Below, one piece after another: positions 45,111-53,239 of a DNA stretch of 64,000 bases (position 1 is its first letter; the number at the start of each line of letters is the position of its first letter). A program made the position numbers and the translations under genes. Below the pieces are notes generated by a model. That model saw only the letters and a program-made list of their open reading frames with translations. It ran no database searches and was not told the DNA's origin. The stretch is taken from NCBI RefSeq assembly GCF_963677065.1, contig NZ_OY781872.1, positions 177,419 through 241,418 of the forward strand, written 5' to 3'. This DNA is from an uncultured Methanoregula sp. (GTDB taxonomy: Archaea > Halobacteriota > Methanomicrobia > Methanomicrobiales > Methanospirillaceae).

Positions 45111-45509
45111 GGGGTTCTTAACAATCAAGTGGAGAATAAGAGCTGAAAGATTTTACCCTGTGCGTACCCGGTTTTTTCAAAACATAGCTGATCTTTCCGG
45201 TTTTCGTTACCATCACCAGGAATCGTTATGCAACTCGCCGGAAAACGGCAAAACGCGTTACCATATACCCGGATACTCTCGGATATCCAGTCTTCTCCTC
45301 CGGCACTCATGCAGTCTGCTGAAAAACACGTACAAATAACACCAGAATCTCGCTGTTACAGTTCCATTTTTTTATCATTCCCAGAAATTATCGCTGGATT
45401 TGTCCCATCATCTCGATTTCAACCAGAAATACTATAATCCAGTATACAAGAACATATAAACAAGAGACCGTAGTCGGTGTGATTTTCAAGCCCCGTGTGA
45501 GAGATTGTG
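45111..45509. other. 399-bp spacer between divergent genes
   Basis: Contains the 45452-45460 TATA box of the giant coiled-coil gene and the leader of the minus-strand gene at 45110. No small gene with convincing codon pattern is seen; a 69-codon plus-strand frame at 45228-45437 lacks a ribosome-binding site and a plausible protein sequence. Confidence 0.5.
45452..45460 (+). promoter_or_regulatory. TATA box of the giant coiled-coil gene
   Basis: ACATATAAA lies about 54 bp before the ATG at 45510, which predicts a leader of roughly 30 bases. Confidence 0.5.
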
Positions 45510-48500
45510 ATGAACGGCCCCCCGCCAAATGGAAGCGAGAATGTCATTGATATTTTCGTTTTGAGTAAAAGTGAAACACTGGCACCGATGCTCAGGGAGC
45601 ATCTGGAGCAGAACGGCTACCATGTAACCATTTTCAATGATGACGAACACCTTCAGACATCCCTGAAATCCGGCAAACCGAACCTGTTGATCTGCGATAC
45701 AACAGACCAGGAACTGCCATCGTATGATATCTGCAAACGGATCAAGGCAGACCGGGATCTCTGGATCGTCCCTGTCCTGATACTGACCCGGGTTTCTGAA
45801 CTATCAGATCTCCTCTTCGTGCTGGACAGCAATGCCGACAATTTCATCTCATTCCCGTACGATCTCCCGTACCTCCACTCCCTTATCGGGGGAATGCTGG
45901 AAACACCGGTAGAGCGGCCGACACCGGAGCAGATAAAGACCCAGTTCAAGATCCAGCATAATAATCAGGTCTTTGTTATAACTGCCGATCGCAGGAAACT
46001 GCTCGAATTCCTTCTCTCGTCCTTTGAGATTGCCATATCCAACCATGAAGACCTTAACCGGGCAAAAGACCAGATCCGGATGCTTGAGGAGGCCGTGGAT
46101 AAACTCGGATCGGATGCAGCAGAGAACAAGCGGATCCTTTTTGCCCTCAATGAGAAACTGGAGCAAAAAGAGCAGGATCTCAGCGCATTACGGGGAGAGA
46201 TCCGGGAGAAAGATCATCTCATTACAGGAAAGACAAAGGAAAATGAGACACAAAAAAAGGAACTCGAAACACTCTCATCGCTCCTGGACGGCACTAAGGA
46301 GAACCTGAGCACACTGACTCAGGAAGCTTCGGCAGCTGCCGTTTCATACCAGGCTGAGATCAGCACTCTGAACGAGCAGATAACTGCCCTGAAAGAGATG
46401 GCTGGCAGGCTTGATCAGGAGATCGGGGATACCCAAAATTCGCTCCGGCAGGTTTCCGGACAGCACGCCGAAGCTGAAAAGAACCTCGCTGACACCAGGG
46501 AGCGAAAAGATCTGGTGGAAAAAGATCTTGCCGCACGCACGCGCGAATGCAGCGAGGCAAACGCAGCCTGCGAGAGGGAAAGAGCACGGGTTCTTGCAGC
46601 GGAGACTGAATTAAAAACCCTCCTTGCTTCAAAGGCAGAGCAGGAGACAACGCTAAGGCGGGCTATAGAGGATCTTGAAACTGCGGTAAAAGAACAGGAG
46701 TCCGAAATTGCAAAAAAAACCGGGATGCTTTCCGATGCAGATGCCCGGTGTTCAGGCCTTGAAGAGCAGATTCTCCGCCTGAATGATGAGAAAGCACAGG
46801 CTCTTGCAGCAGAGACCGAAACAAAAACTCTCCTCGCATCAAAAGAGGAGCGGGAAGCGGAATTAATCCGGACAATCAAAGACCTGAAAGAAACGTTAGC
46901 CGTACGGGAGACCGATATCGCGAAAAACACCGAGCTGATCTCAGAGGCAGAGGCACATAATGCCAGTCTCGAAGTCCGGATTGCCAGCCTCGAAAACGAG
47001 ACCAGACATGTAAAAGCCGAATCGGAAAAACGGATCGATGAACTGCAGGAACAGCTCGCCGATATCGAGATACAGTACAGTGCGGCAACGGCAAAGATCG
47101 AAGAGAAGGATGCAGCCCTCAAGACACGCGATGACGATTGTGCAGCAACATACCTCGAGCTGGACCGGGAAAGAGAAAGAGTCCGGCTCCTGCTCGCCGA
47201 GAAGGAAGAGACCCGGGCTGAACTCACAGAGGAGAAACTGAACCTGGAGGCACGCGAAGATGAGATTGCCGAGATATCTTTGGAAAAGGAGCGGATTTCC
47301 GAACATGTCCGTTCCCTTTCCCAGAGCCTCGAGGAGGCCCGGCTGTCCCTTGCAGCTGACAGGGAAGAACGCAGGATATCTGAAGAGAAACTGGGCAGAG
47401 TGATCCAAGAACAGGCAACAATGCTTGAGTCTCTCCGCGGGGCACATGATGATGTGAAAAGCGATCTGGATCTCCACCGGAATGACCTGGTCCAGACCCG
47501 GCGCGATCTCGACCTGGCACTCAAGACCAGAGCCGATCTCGAGGAGGCCGTGACAGCGGCCCGGGACAAGATCCAGTTACTTGAGAAGGAACTCCATTCA
47601 GTTTCCTCCGGCCATACGTTGGCGGGACAACAGGTCCGCTCACTTGGCGATGAACTCGAACAGACCCGGGCTGCACTGGAAACAGAACGGCGGCTCCGCC
47701 ACGTTGCCGAAGAGAGCCTGCACTCTGCCATTGCAGCCCACGAACGCTCCGGTCAGGATTTCAGCCGCCTTATGAGCGAGCGGGGTTCCCTGAGTGCAGC
47801 AATCGACGCCGAGCGTAAATCCCGCATGGAAGCTGAACATGCAAGAGAATCAGCCCAAAAAGAACTTGCATCAGCCCGCGAACAACTTGAAGAGACAAGG
47901 AAAGTGCAGGCAGACCAGGCCAAACAGCAGGACCTGCAAATCCGTTCCCTGTCCGGGGACCTTGAGTCAGCCCGGGCAGAGCAGAAATCCCTGGAAGAAC
48001 TTGTTATAACACTCCGCACGGAGAAAGAAGAAGCCGAGAAGACTGCTGGTTCACTCTCGGAAGAGATCGAGCAGGCACGATCCGCTCTTGCAGATGAATG
48101 GGTAGACCACATGAATGAGAAAGAGTCTGCGGAGAAGACTGCCAGCACCCTTACTACGGAGATAGAACTGGCAAGGACAGCTCTCGCAGACGAATGGGAA
48201 GACCACATGACGGATCATGAGCGGCTTGATGTGGCAGCTGAACAAAAAGAGCAGCAAAAAAAGCGGGCAATTATTGTGAAAGGCCCCGATCTTCCCATGG
48301 TCACGAGGCCCGTGAATCCCCCCATGGTTCTCCACCATGCACACGAACCTGATCATCCGGTGATCACCGGGGTCGAAGACCTTTTCGAGGATCCTGAACC
48401 GGAAAAAAAGAATGACGAACCTGTATTGAAAACTCCCATCATGGCCGGGCCGGTTGAACCGGATACCGAAGAATCCCTGATGGATACCGATATCTCCGAA

Positions 48501-48827
48501 CCAGATTTTGGGGAGGATGAAGACGCCGGATACAATCAGGGTAATGAAGAGGATGCGTCAGATGGAGAACCTGATGAGCCGGAGGAACTTGCCGCAAGGG
48601 CACGGGATTCCGGAATAAACCCGGGCGTGTCATTCAACCGGGCGCAGTGGTTCGATCTCCTCCGGTGGTCACATCATTCCGGCGCACTCACCCAGGAGCA
48701 GCGGATGCAGATCGTACGGATGGGCCGGCTTATCCAGCGGGGAAGAAGACTCACTACCCGGCAGGAAGAACAGGTTGTGGAAATGATCACCCTTGCCCAG
48801 GCACTCGGGTACCGCTTCACATCATAG
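45510..48827 (+). CDS. Giant protein: degenerate receiver domain, long coiled coil, short C-terminal domain
   Basis: A 1105-residue protein. Residues 11-130 have a receiver fold in which the phospho-site aspartate survives (Asp63, ICDTTD) but the acidic pocket is lost (KSE at 20-22) and the conserved lysine is replaced by Phe-Pro near 115. About 750 residues of coiled coil follow, with internal repeats: two copies of a 72-residue unit (ETELKTLLASK... and ETETKTLLASK...) and two of a unit ending ALADEWxDHM near 850 and 880. An acidic linker and a C-terminal domain of 70 residues (FNRAQWFDLLRWSHHSG...) close it. It is neither a kinase nor a known SMC-type ATPase. The genes on its right face it. 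Confidence 0.85.
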   Translation: MNGPPPNGSENVIDIFVLSKSETLAPMLREHLEQNGYHVTIFNDDEHLQTSLKSGKPNLLICDTTDQELPSYDICKRIKADRDLWIVPVLILTRVSELSDLLFVLDSNADNFISFPYDLPYLHSLIGGMLETPVERPTPEQIKTQFKIQHNNQVFVITADRRKLLEFLLSSFEIAISNHEDLNRAKDQIRMLEEAVDKLGSDAAENKRILFALNEKLEQKEQDLSALRGEIREKDHLITGKTKENETQKKELETLSSLLDGTKENLSTLTQEASAAAVSYQAEISTLNEQITALKEMAGRLDQEIGDTQNSLRQVSGQHAEAEKNLADTRERKDLVEKDLAARTRECSEANAACERERARVLAAETELKTLLASKAEQETTLRRAIEDLETAVKEQESEIAKKTGMLSDADARCSGLEEQILRLNDEKAQALAAETETKTLLASKEEREAELIRTIKDLKETLAVRETDIAKNTELISEAEAHNASLEVRIASLENETRHVKAESEKRIDELQEQLADIEIQYSAATAKIEEKDAALKTRDDDCAATYLELDRERERVRLLLAEKEETRAELTEEKLNLEAREDEIAEISLEKERISEHVRSLSQSLEEARLSLAADREERRISEEKLGRVIQEQATMLESLRGAHDDVKSDLDLHRNDLVQTRRDLDLALKTRADLEEAVTAARDKIQLLEKELHSVSSGHTLAGQQVRSLGDELEQTRAALETERRLRHVAEESLHSAIAAHERSGQDFSRLMSERGSLSAAIDAERKSRMEAEHARESAQKELASAREQLEETRKVQADQAKQQDLQIRSLSGDLESARAEQKSLEELVITLRTEKEEAEKTAGSLSEEIEQARSALADEWVDHMNEKESAEKTASTLTTEIELARTALADEWEDHMTDHERLDVAAEQKEQQKKRAIIVKGPDLPMVTRPVNPPMVLHHAHEPDHPVITGVEDLFEDPEPEKKNDEPVLKTPIMAGPVEPDTEESLMDTDISEPDFGEDEDAGYNQGNEEDASDGEPDEPEELAARARDSGINPGVSFNRAQWFDLLRWSHHSGALTQEQRMQIVRMGRLIQRGRRLTTRQEEQVVEMITLAQALGYRFTS

Positions 48828-48850
48828 CCGGAATGAAAATGTACCCGGGT

Positions 48851-50077
48851 TCAGGTACAGGGCTGCACGATTCCCAGGTATGATGTATCAGGCCGATAGG
48901 CTCCCCGGGGAACGCTAATCTCGAAACACGCGCCGGACCCGTAAATCCCCGTTTCCCGGATAGAGATCCCGGTGATGGATAAGATCTCGCGGCTGAGAAA
49001 GAGACCGAGACCGGTGTGTTTCCCCACACCCTGCTCAAAGATGCTCTCCTTCTCATGACTAGGAACTCCGCGGCCGTTATCTTCCAGGAGTATTATGAGC
49101 CCGGCATCCGTCTCTTTTGTTGTAATCCGGATTTCCGAGACCGTGTTCCCATGGCGAATGGAGTTGTCGATCAGGTTCTCAAAAACCCGTGGACACAGAG
49201 GATCTGCATAGATCTCGATGTTCGGGGAGTCTACTGAAATCTTCAGGTCCCGCATTTCCCGTGAAATTCTCTCATAATCGAGAAGGGAATGGAGGCTTTG
49301 CCATTGCGGGAATGCCAGTCCCATATCCTGGTACATCCGGGCCATCTCAAGATAATTGAAGATGTCCCTGCCGGCGATCTCCACCTCATCGAGCTCGCGG
49401 ATGACCCTCGGATCTTCTGATGCCATCCGTGCCCGTTTCACCCTTCCCCGGAGGACAGTCAGCCGGTTGGCGATGTCGTGCCGGGTAAGGTCATTCAGAA
49501 GGCCGATCTTCCGGTTTGCGAGATCCAGGGCAGCTTCGGCCTCTCTCCGATCAGTCACATCGGAAATAAAACCCAGAATCGCCGGCTGCCGGTTCCATTC
49601 AATTGCAGTAGCCCGGCCCTCGAGATACCGTACTGTTCTCTCCGGGGTAAGGATCCTGAAACTGAACACCCGGTCCGGATTTTCAATGCAGACCTGCTCC
49701 TGCAAAAAACCGGATACGATCCCGAGATCCGGGGTATGGACAAAGTCAGTCAGCCGGCGTCCTTCAACATCCTTAAGCGCGTATCCCCCAAACATGGTCC
49801 TGACAGAGGGATTAGAGAAGACAATAATGCCAGCCTTCACCACAAGAAACCCTTCGTGGGAATTCTCAATGATCCGGAGGTAATGCTCATTCTCATTCCG
49901 GTACCTGACCGTTTCCAGCAGAGCCTGCCCAAGAAGATCTCCCGGGGACGTGGGGTATATTTCCGGTTCAGGCTCATGCTCAGACAGAAGGACACGGTTC
50001 CGGGGATCCACCGGTTCTTTGTCTGAAAAAAAGAAAATTGGAAGGCCGGAATCTTCGGCATACAGCACACGAATCAT
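48851..50077 (-). CDS. PAS-domain histidine kinase with an internally deleted receiver
   Basis: A 408-residue kinase. The first residues MIRVLYAEDS are the opening strand of a receiver and are joined directly to GLPIFFFSDKEP, which matches strand 4 of a full receiver, so the phosphorylation site is missing. PAS spans about 66-182; the H-box histidine is His200 (LTRHDIAN); the ATPase core has NLIDNSIRHG, DNGRGVP and GKHTGLGLF, all intact. Its start is 13 bp past the cheW stop, so it ends the minus-strand operon of permease, chemoreceptor and cheW. Confidence 0.88.
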   Translation of the reverse strand: MIRVLYAEDSGLPIFFFSDKEPVDPRNRVLLSEHEPEPEIYPTSPGDLLGQALLETVRYRNENEHYLRIIENSHEGFLVVKAGIIVFSNPSVRTMFGGYALKDVEGRRLTDFVHTPDLGIVSGFLQEQVCIENPDRVFSFRILTPERTVRYLEGRATAIEWNRQPAILGFISDVTDRREAEAALDLANRKIGLLNDLTRHDIANRLTVLRGRVKRARMASEDPRVIRELDEVEIAGRDIFNYLEMARMYQDMGLAFPQWQSLHSLLDYERISREMRDLKISVDSPNIEIYADPLCPRVFENLIDNSIRHGNTVSEIRITTKETDAGLIILLEDNGRGVPSHEKESIFEQGVGKHTGLGLFLSREILSITGISIRETGIYGSGACFEISVPRGAYRPDTSYLGIVQPCT

Positions 50078-50090
50078 ACATATGTCTTGA

Positions 50091-50624
50091 TCAAAGGGTT
50101 GAATCGATATCGCCGAGCAGCTGTTTGATATCGATCCAGATGATCAGTTCGTTGATCTCCTTGTCCTTGACCTTGATCTTGCGCTTGATGATCCCGATGA
50201 TGGAAGTCTCCTCCTTGCTGACCGAAGCCGACGTGTAATCTACCTGGTTTCCCTCGAACGTAGATACGGACGTTACATCGTCCACGAGGATGCCGATCTT
50301 GGATTTGGCAATCTTATCATCCAGGACAATGATCCGCGAGGCTTCCAGGGAATTGATGCTCTCCTCGGTGATATTCAGCCGGTGCTTGAGATCGATGATC
50401 ATCGTGATCTCGCCGCGAAGATCAATAATCCCGCGGACATAGGACGGCACATTGGGAAGTTTGGTGATGGTGGTGTATTCCACCACTTCTTTTACATCGA
50501 ACAGGTCGATTGCAAAGTGCTCGCTGCCAAGCACGAATTCAACTACCTGAATCGTTCCCAGACCTTTTTCTGTCGTGGCGGAATTTTTTGCCGTTGCAAT
50601 GGGTTCGCTTGCCTTTGCTGACAT
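50091..50624 (-). CDS. cheW: CheW-like chemotaxis coupling protein
   Basis: A 177-residue CheW, the scaffold that couples chemoreceptors to CheA. Segments typical of the family are VVEFVLGSEHFAIDLFDVKEVVEY, VPSYVRGIIDLRGEITMIIDLKHRL and GILVDDVTSVSTFEGNQVDY. It adds a longer C-terminus (KRKIKVKDKEINELIIWIDIKQLL). The ATG at 50624 has GGGGGGA upstream. CheA is absent from this window, and the nearest kinase is the PAS kinase downstream. Confidence 0.92.
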   Translation of the reverse strand: MSAKASEPIATAKNSATTEKGLGTIQVVEFVLGSEHFAIDLFDVKEVVEYTTITKLPNVPSYVRGIIDLRGEITMIIDLKHRLNITEESINSLEASRIIVLDDKIAKSKIGILVDDVTSVSTFEGNQVDYTSASVSKEETSIIGIIKRKIKVKDKEINELIIWIDIKQLLGDIDSTL

Positions 50625-50639
50625 GGGCAATCCCCCCGT

Positions 50640-52118
50640 TCAATCCACCTTGAACCGCTTGTTGGCTTCCATGGCCTGGACTGCAACATCATTGACGGTC
50701 TGGATCATCCGTGTGATCTCGTCAATGGCTGCTGCAGACTCTTCTGTTGCCGCTGCCGCATCGCCGGCTTCTTTTGCAGTGCGTTCAATCAGGTTGCCCA
50801 CTTCGTGGACACTTGCTGTGATCTCCTCGGTGGTTGCTGCCTGTTCCTCGGTTGCTGCAGCAACTTCCGATGCGCTGTTTGCAACGGTCTCAGCTGCTTT
50901 CTGGATGGTCTTGAACGCCTCAAGTGCCTGCTGCGACTCCTGGAAACCTTTGTTAACCAGGACCTTGGAAGCTTCCATAGCATCCGTTGCCTTTTTGGTG
51001 GCAAGGTTGAGCTGCGTGATCATCTCCTCGATCTTCTCAGCGCTAGACCGGGATTCCTGTGCCAGCGATTTGACTTCTGATGCAACAACAGCAAAGCCCC
51101 GTCCATGCTCGCCCGCGCGGGCTGCTTCGATTGCCGCGTTGAGTGCAAGCAGATTGGTCTGGCTGGCGAGGTCGCGGATCAGGATGATGATCTTGCCGAT
51201 GTCGTTCATCTGCTTACCGATATCCCGGACAATGTCATACACATTGTTCGTGGAGTGCGTTATCTCGGTCATGTCCTTGTTGACATTCTCGGCAAGGATT
51301 GCTCCGCTCTTGGCTGAAGAGTTTGCGTTGTTGGCCTGGGATGAAACACTCTCCATACTCGAGGTAATTTCCTCGACAGCAGCACTCATGTCCTGCATGG
51401 CCTTGCTCATCTGTTCAACACCCTCGGACGCCTTCTGGGCATTCTCGGAGACAATACCGGCATTCTTTGCGATCTGGTTGACGCTCTTGGAGGCATCCTC
51501 AACGCTCTTGGTGGCATTGTCAGCAGTCGAGGTCAGGTTCAGCATCTGCTTGTTGACATCGCCGATGTTCTTTTCGAGATTGACGACAATCCCGCGTACC
51601 GCATCCCGGAGCTTGATGATGATATCGTAAACCGCCTTGGTGTCCTGATCCGGTTTGGTGATCTCGTACCGGACAGTAAGATCTCCTTCTGCCATCTTGG
51701 CGTAGACCTTACTGAGCTCATCCACCTCTTTAGACATGAAGTTCTCGCTCTTGACCATCCTTGTGATCTCATTGTACGTGACATACACGTACCTGACATC
51801 ATTTTTCTCACCGAAGATGGGGATATTTGTCCGGACTACGATGTGCACACCGGTTGGTGTCTCGAATGTACTCTGGCCTACGGTGATTCTCCGCATGGTA
51901 ACAGCGTCTCCAACGGCCTCTCCGGAGTTTTCGAGATACTTGATCATGTTTTTATTCTTGAAATCCGTGAACGGCATACCGATTAGCCGGTCCTTGCTGA
52001 AGCCGACCAGTTTGGTGAACGCGTCATTCGTGAGGACGATATTAAGATCGCCATCCACGACCGCATGTGCCAGCGGATTCTTCTCGAACATTTCCATCAT
52101 TTCTTTTAATTCAATCAT
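50640..52118 (-). CDS. Soluble PAS-containing methyl-accepting chemotaxis protein
   Basis: A 492-residue chemoreceptor without transmembrane helices. Residues about 10-125 are a PAS domain ([21 protein letters not shown]), followed by a HAMP-like linker and the signalling domain. The conserved hairpin is [30 protein letters not shown], around 310-340. Methylation glutamates are likely but not mapped. The ATG at 52118 with GGGTGA in front is preferred; a GTG at 52127 overlaps the permease stop. It lies between the permease and cheW. Confidence 0.9.
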   Translation of the reverse strand: MIELKEMMEMFEKNPLAHAVVDGDLNIVLTNDAFTKLVGFSKDRLIGMPFTDFKNKNMIKYLENSGEAVGDAVTMRRITVGQSTFETPTGVHIVVRTNIPIFGEKNDVRYVYVTYNEITRMVKSENFMSKEVDELSKVYAKMAEGDLTVRYEITKPDQDTKAVYDIIIKLRDAVRGIVVNLEKNIGDVNKQMLNLTSTADNATKSVEDASKSVNQIAKNAGIVSENAQKASEGVEQMSKAMQDMSAAVEEITSSMESVSSQANNANSSAKSGAILAENVNKDMTEITHSTNNVYDIVRDIGKQMNDIGKIIILIRDLASQTNLLALNAAIEAARAGEHGRGFAVVASEVKSLAQESRSSAEKIEEMITQLNLATKKATDAMEASKVLVNKGFQESQQALEAFKTIQKAAETVANSASEVAAATEEQAATTEEITASVHEVGNLIERTAKEAGDAAAATEESAAAIDEITRMIQTVNDVAVQAMEANKRFKVD

Positions 52119-52123
52119 CTTTT

Positions 52124-52720
52124 TCACCCGAGTTTTACGATTTTCTCTTTGTACACTTCATTCATGACTTCCCCAAGACCGGTATACATAGCGGACAATC
52201 CACAGATAACACCTTCAATACCCGCTATCTGAAGGATCAGTTCACTCCCGAGGAAATTCCCCACAACGAGCAGGAAGAACAGGATGGTAAGCAGTGCAAA
52301 CACAATCTGGAGTGCTTTGGAGAGGCGCAGAGTGATGACAAACATCACGAGCGAGAAGAGTCCCCAGATTGCAAGGAATGCTACAAGTCCCATCTTCGGA
52401 ACAGCAGGACTCCACCCGAGCGTTGGCATCAGGATGATGAAGACCAGAGCAATCCAGAAGGATCCGTAAGAGATGAAGGCAACCATGCCAAACGTGTTGT
52501 TCTTCTTCCATTCCATGATTCCTGCAATAATCTGGGCTATTCCCCCATAGAAGATGCCCATGGCAAAGACTACGGAACCCATCCCGAAGAGTCCTGCATT
52601 GTGCAGGTTCAGGATAATCGTAGTAAGCCCGAACGCCAGAAGTCCCAGCGCACCGGGGTTTGCGGTCGTGTCTGAAATTCTCATCTCATTTTTAAATACC
52701 GGATCAACAGTTGTCTGCAT
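52124..52720 (-). CDS. AceTr/SatP-type (GPR1/FUN34/YaaH) acetate or succinate permease
   Basis: A 198-residue membrane protein with six helices and the family motif [15 protein letters not shown] at the first helix, which matches NPxPLGL of the AceTr family. Members transport acetate, including AceP of methanogens of the Methanosarcina group. Other family motifs such as [11 protein letters not shown] and SYGSFW are also present. GGTGAT lies four bases before the ATG. It starts six bases after a micro-ORF and its stop overlaps the chemoreceptor region, so it belongs to the signalling operon. Confidence 0.9.
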   Translation of the reverse strand: MQTTVDPVFKNEMRISDTTANPGALGLLAFGLTTIILNLHNAGLFGMGSVVFAMGIFYGGIAQIIAGIMEWKKNNTFGMVAFISYGSFWIALVFIILMPTLGWSPAVPKMGLVAFLAIWGLFSLVMFVITLRLSKALQIVFALLTILFFLLVVGNFLGSELILQIAGIEGVICGLSAMYTGLGEVMNEVYKEKIVKLG

Positions 52721-52725
52721 TGTAA

Positions 52726-52890
52726 TCACCAACATCCCTTACATTCATTCATCTCATCCATGCCGGTTATATGTAGCCAGCCATAGAGCAGCTGTGCCCT
52801 GCCGGCATCTGAAGAAGTACCCCGTACATGGATCGGCATCTCTTTCCAGAGGCTGGCATTGCCGGAGAGTTTCACATCCTGTGGTAACAT
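52726..52890 (-). CDS. Possible 54-residue protein ahead of the permease
   Basis: A short frame between the first micro-ORF and the permease. It begins MLPQDVKLSGNASLWKE and ends NECKGCW with a CxxC pair, and its start lies 4 bases after the preceding micro-ORF stop with GGGGGTTAGCAGG upstream. Coding is plausible but unproven; the gap to the permease start is 5 bp. Confidence 0.4.
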   Translation of the reverse strand: MLPQDVKLSGNASLWKEMPIHVRGTSSDAGRAQLLYGWLHITGMDEMNECKGCW

Positions 52891-52894
52891 CCTG

Positions 52895-53068
52895 CTAACC
52901 CCCCCGGGTGTAGTCTTCAGGCCCAAAAGTGCGAAGAGCAAAGTATTCGTCAAGTTTTTCAGACAGCTCTTTCAACAGGATCACCTGTTCAGAAATTCCG
53001 TCACGTTCTGCCCCCGTCCCGATAGAGGTCTTTCCTGTGAAAAATGTATTTGTCATGTCTGCTTGCAT
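52895..53068 (-). CDS. Possible 57-residue protein heading the permease-chemoreceptor operon
   Basis: A short frame with GGTGAG four bases before the ATG at 53068. The protein is acidic to neutral and predicted helical (ISEQVILLKELSEKLDEYFALR). It lies upstream of the second micro-ORF and the permease, so it would be the first gene of the operon. No family is recognised. Codon use fits the region. Confidence 0.45.
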   Translation of the reverse strand: MQADMTNTFFTGKTSIGTGAERDGISEQVILLKELSEKLDEYFALRTFGPEDYTRGG

Positions 53069-53197
53069 CTCACTCACCTGAATTATTAATCATACATCAG
53101 ATTTGCCATGCCCTTTTGGCCGACAATCAATCATGTGGAAAGAAACCATTAATAAACGTGTGCTTATGCGTGGCCCATTTGCAAGGCAAATAAGGAA

Positions 53198-53207
53198 TTT
53201 TTATATG
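53198..53207 (+). promoter_or_regulatory. TATA box of the 53240 gene
   Basis: TTTTTATATG, about 36 bp before the ATG at 53240 on the plus strand. Confidence 0.5.
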
Positions 53208-53239
53208 ATCACTCATCCAAGGTTGATCCGGTAATACCC

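Noticed and set aside
45228..45437. 69-codon plus-strand frame upstream of the giant gene
   Set aside because: No ribosome-binding site, and the protein has no plausible domain; it lies in the promoter region.
46415..47731. 438-codon minus-strand frame, rich in Ser and Arg, opposite the coiled coil
   Set aside because: It is an antisense shadow of the Glu/Leu-rich coiled coil; the low complexity confirms this.
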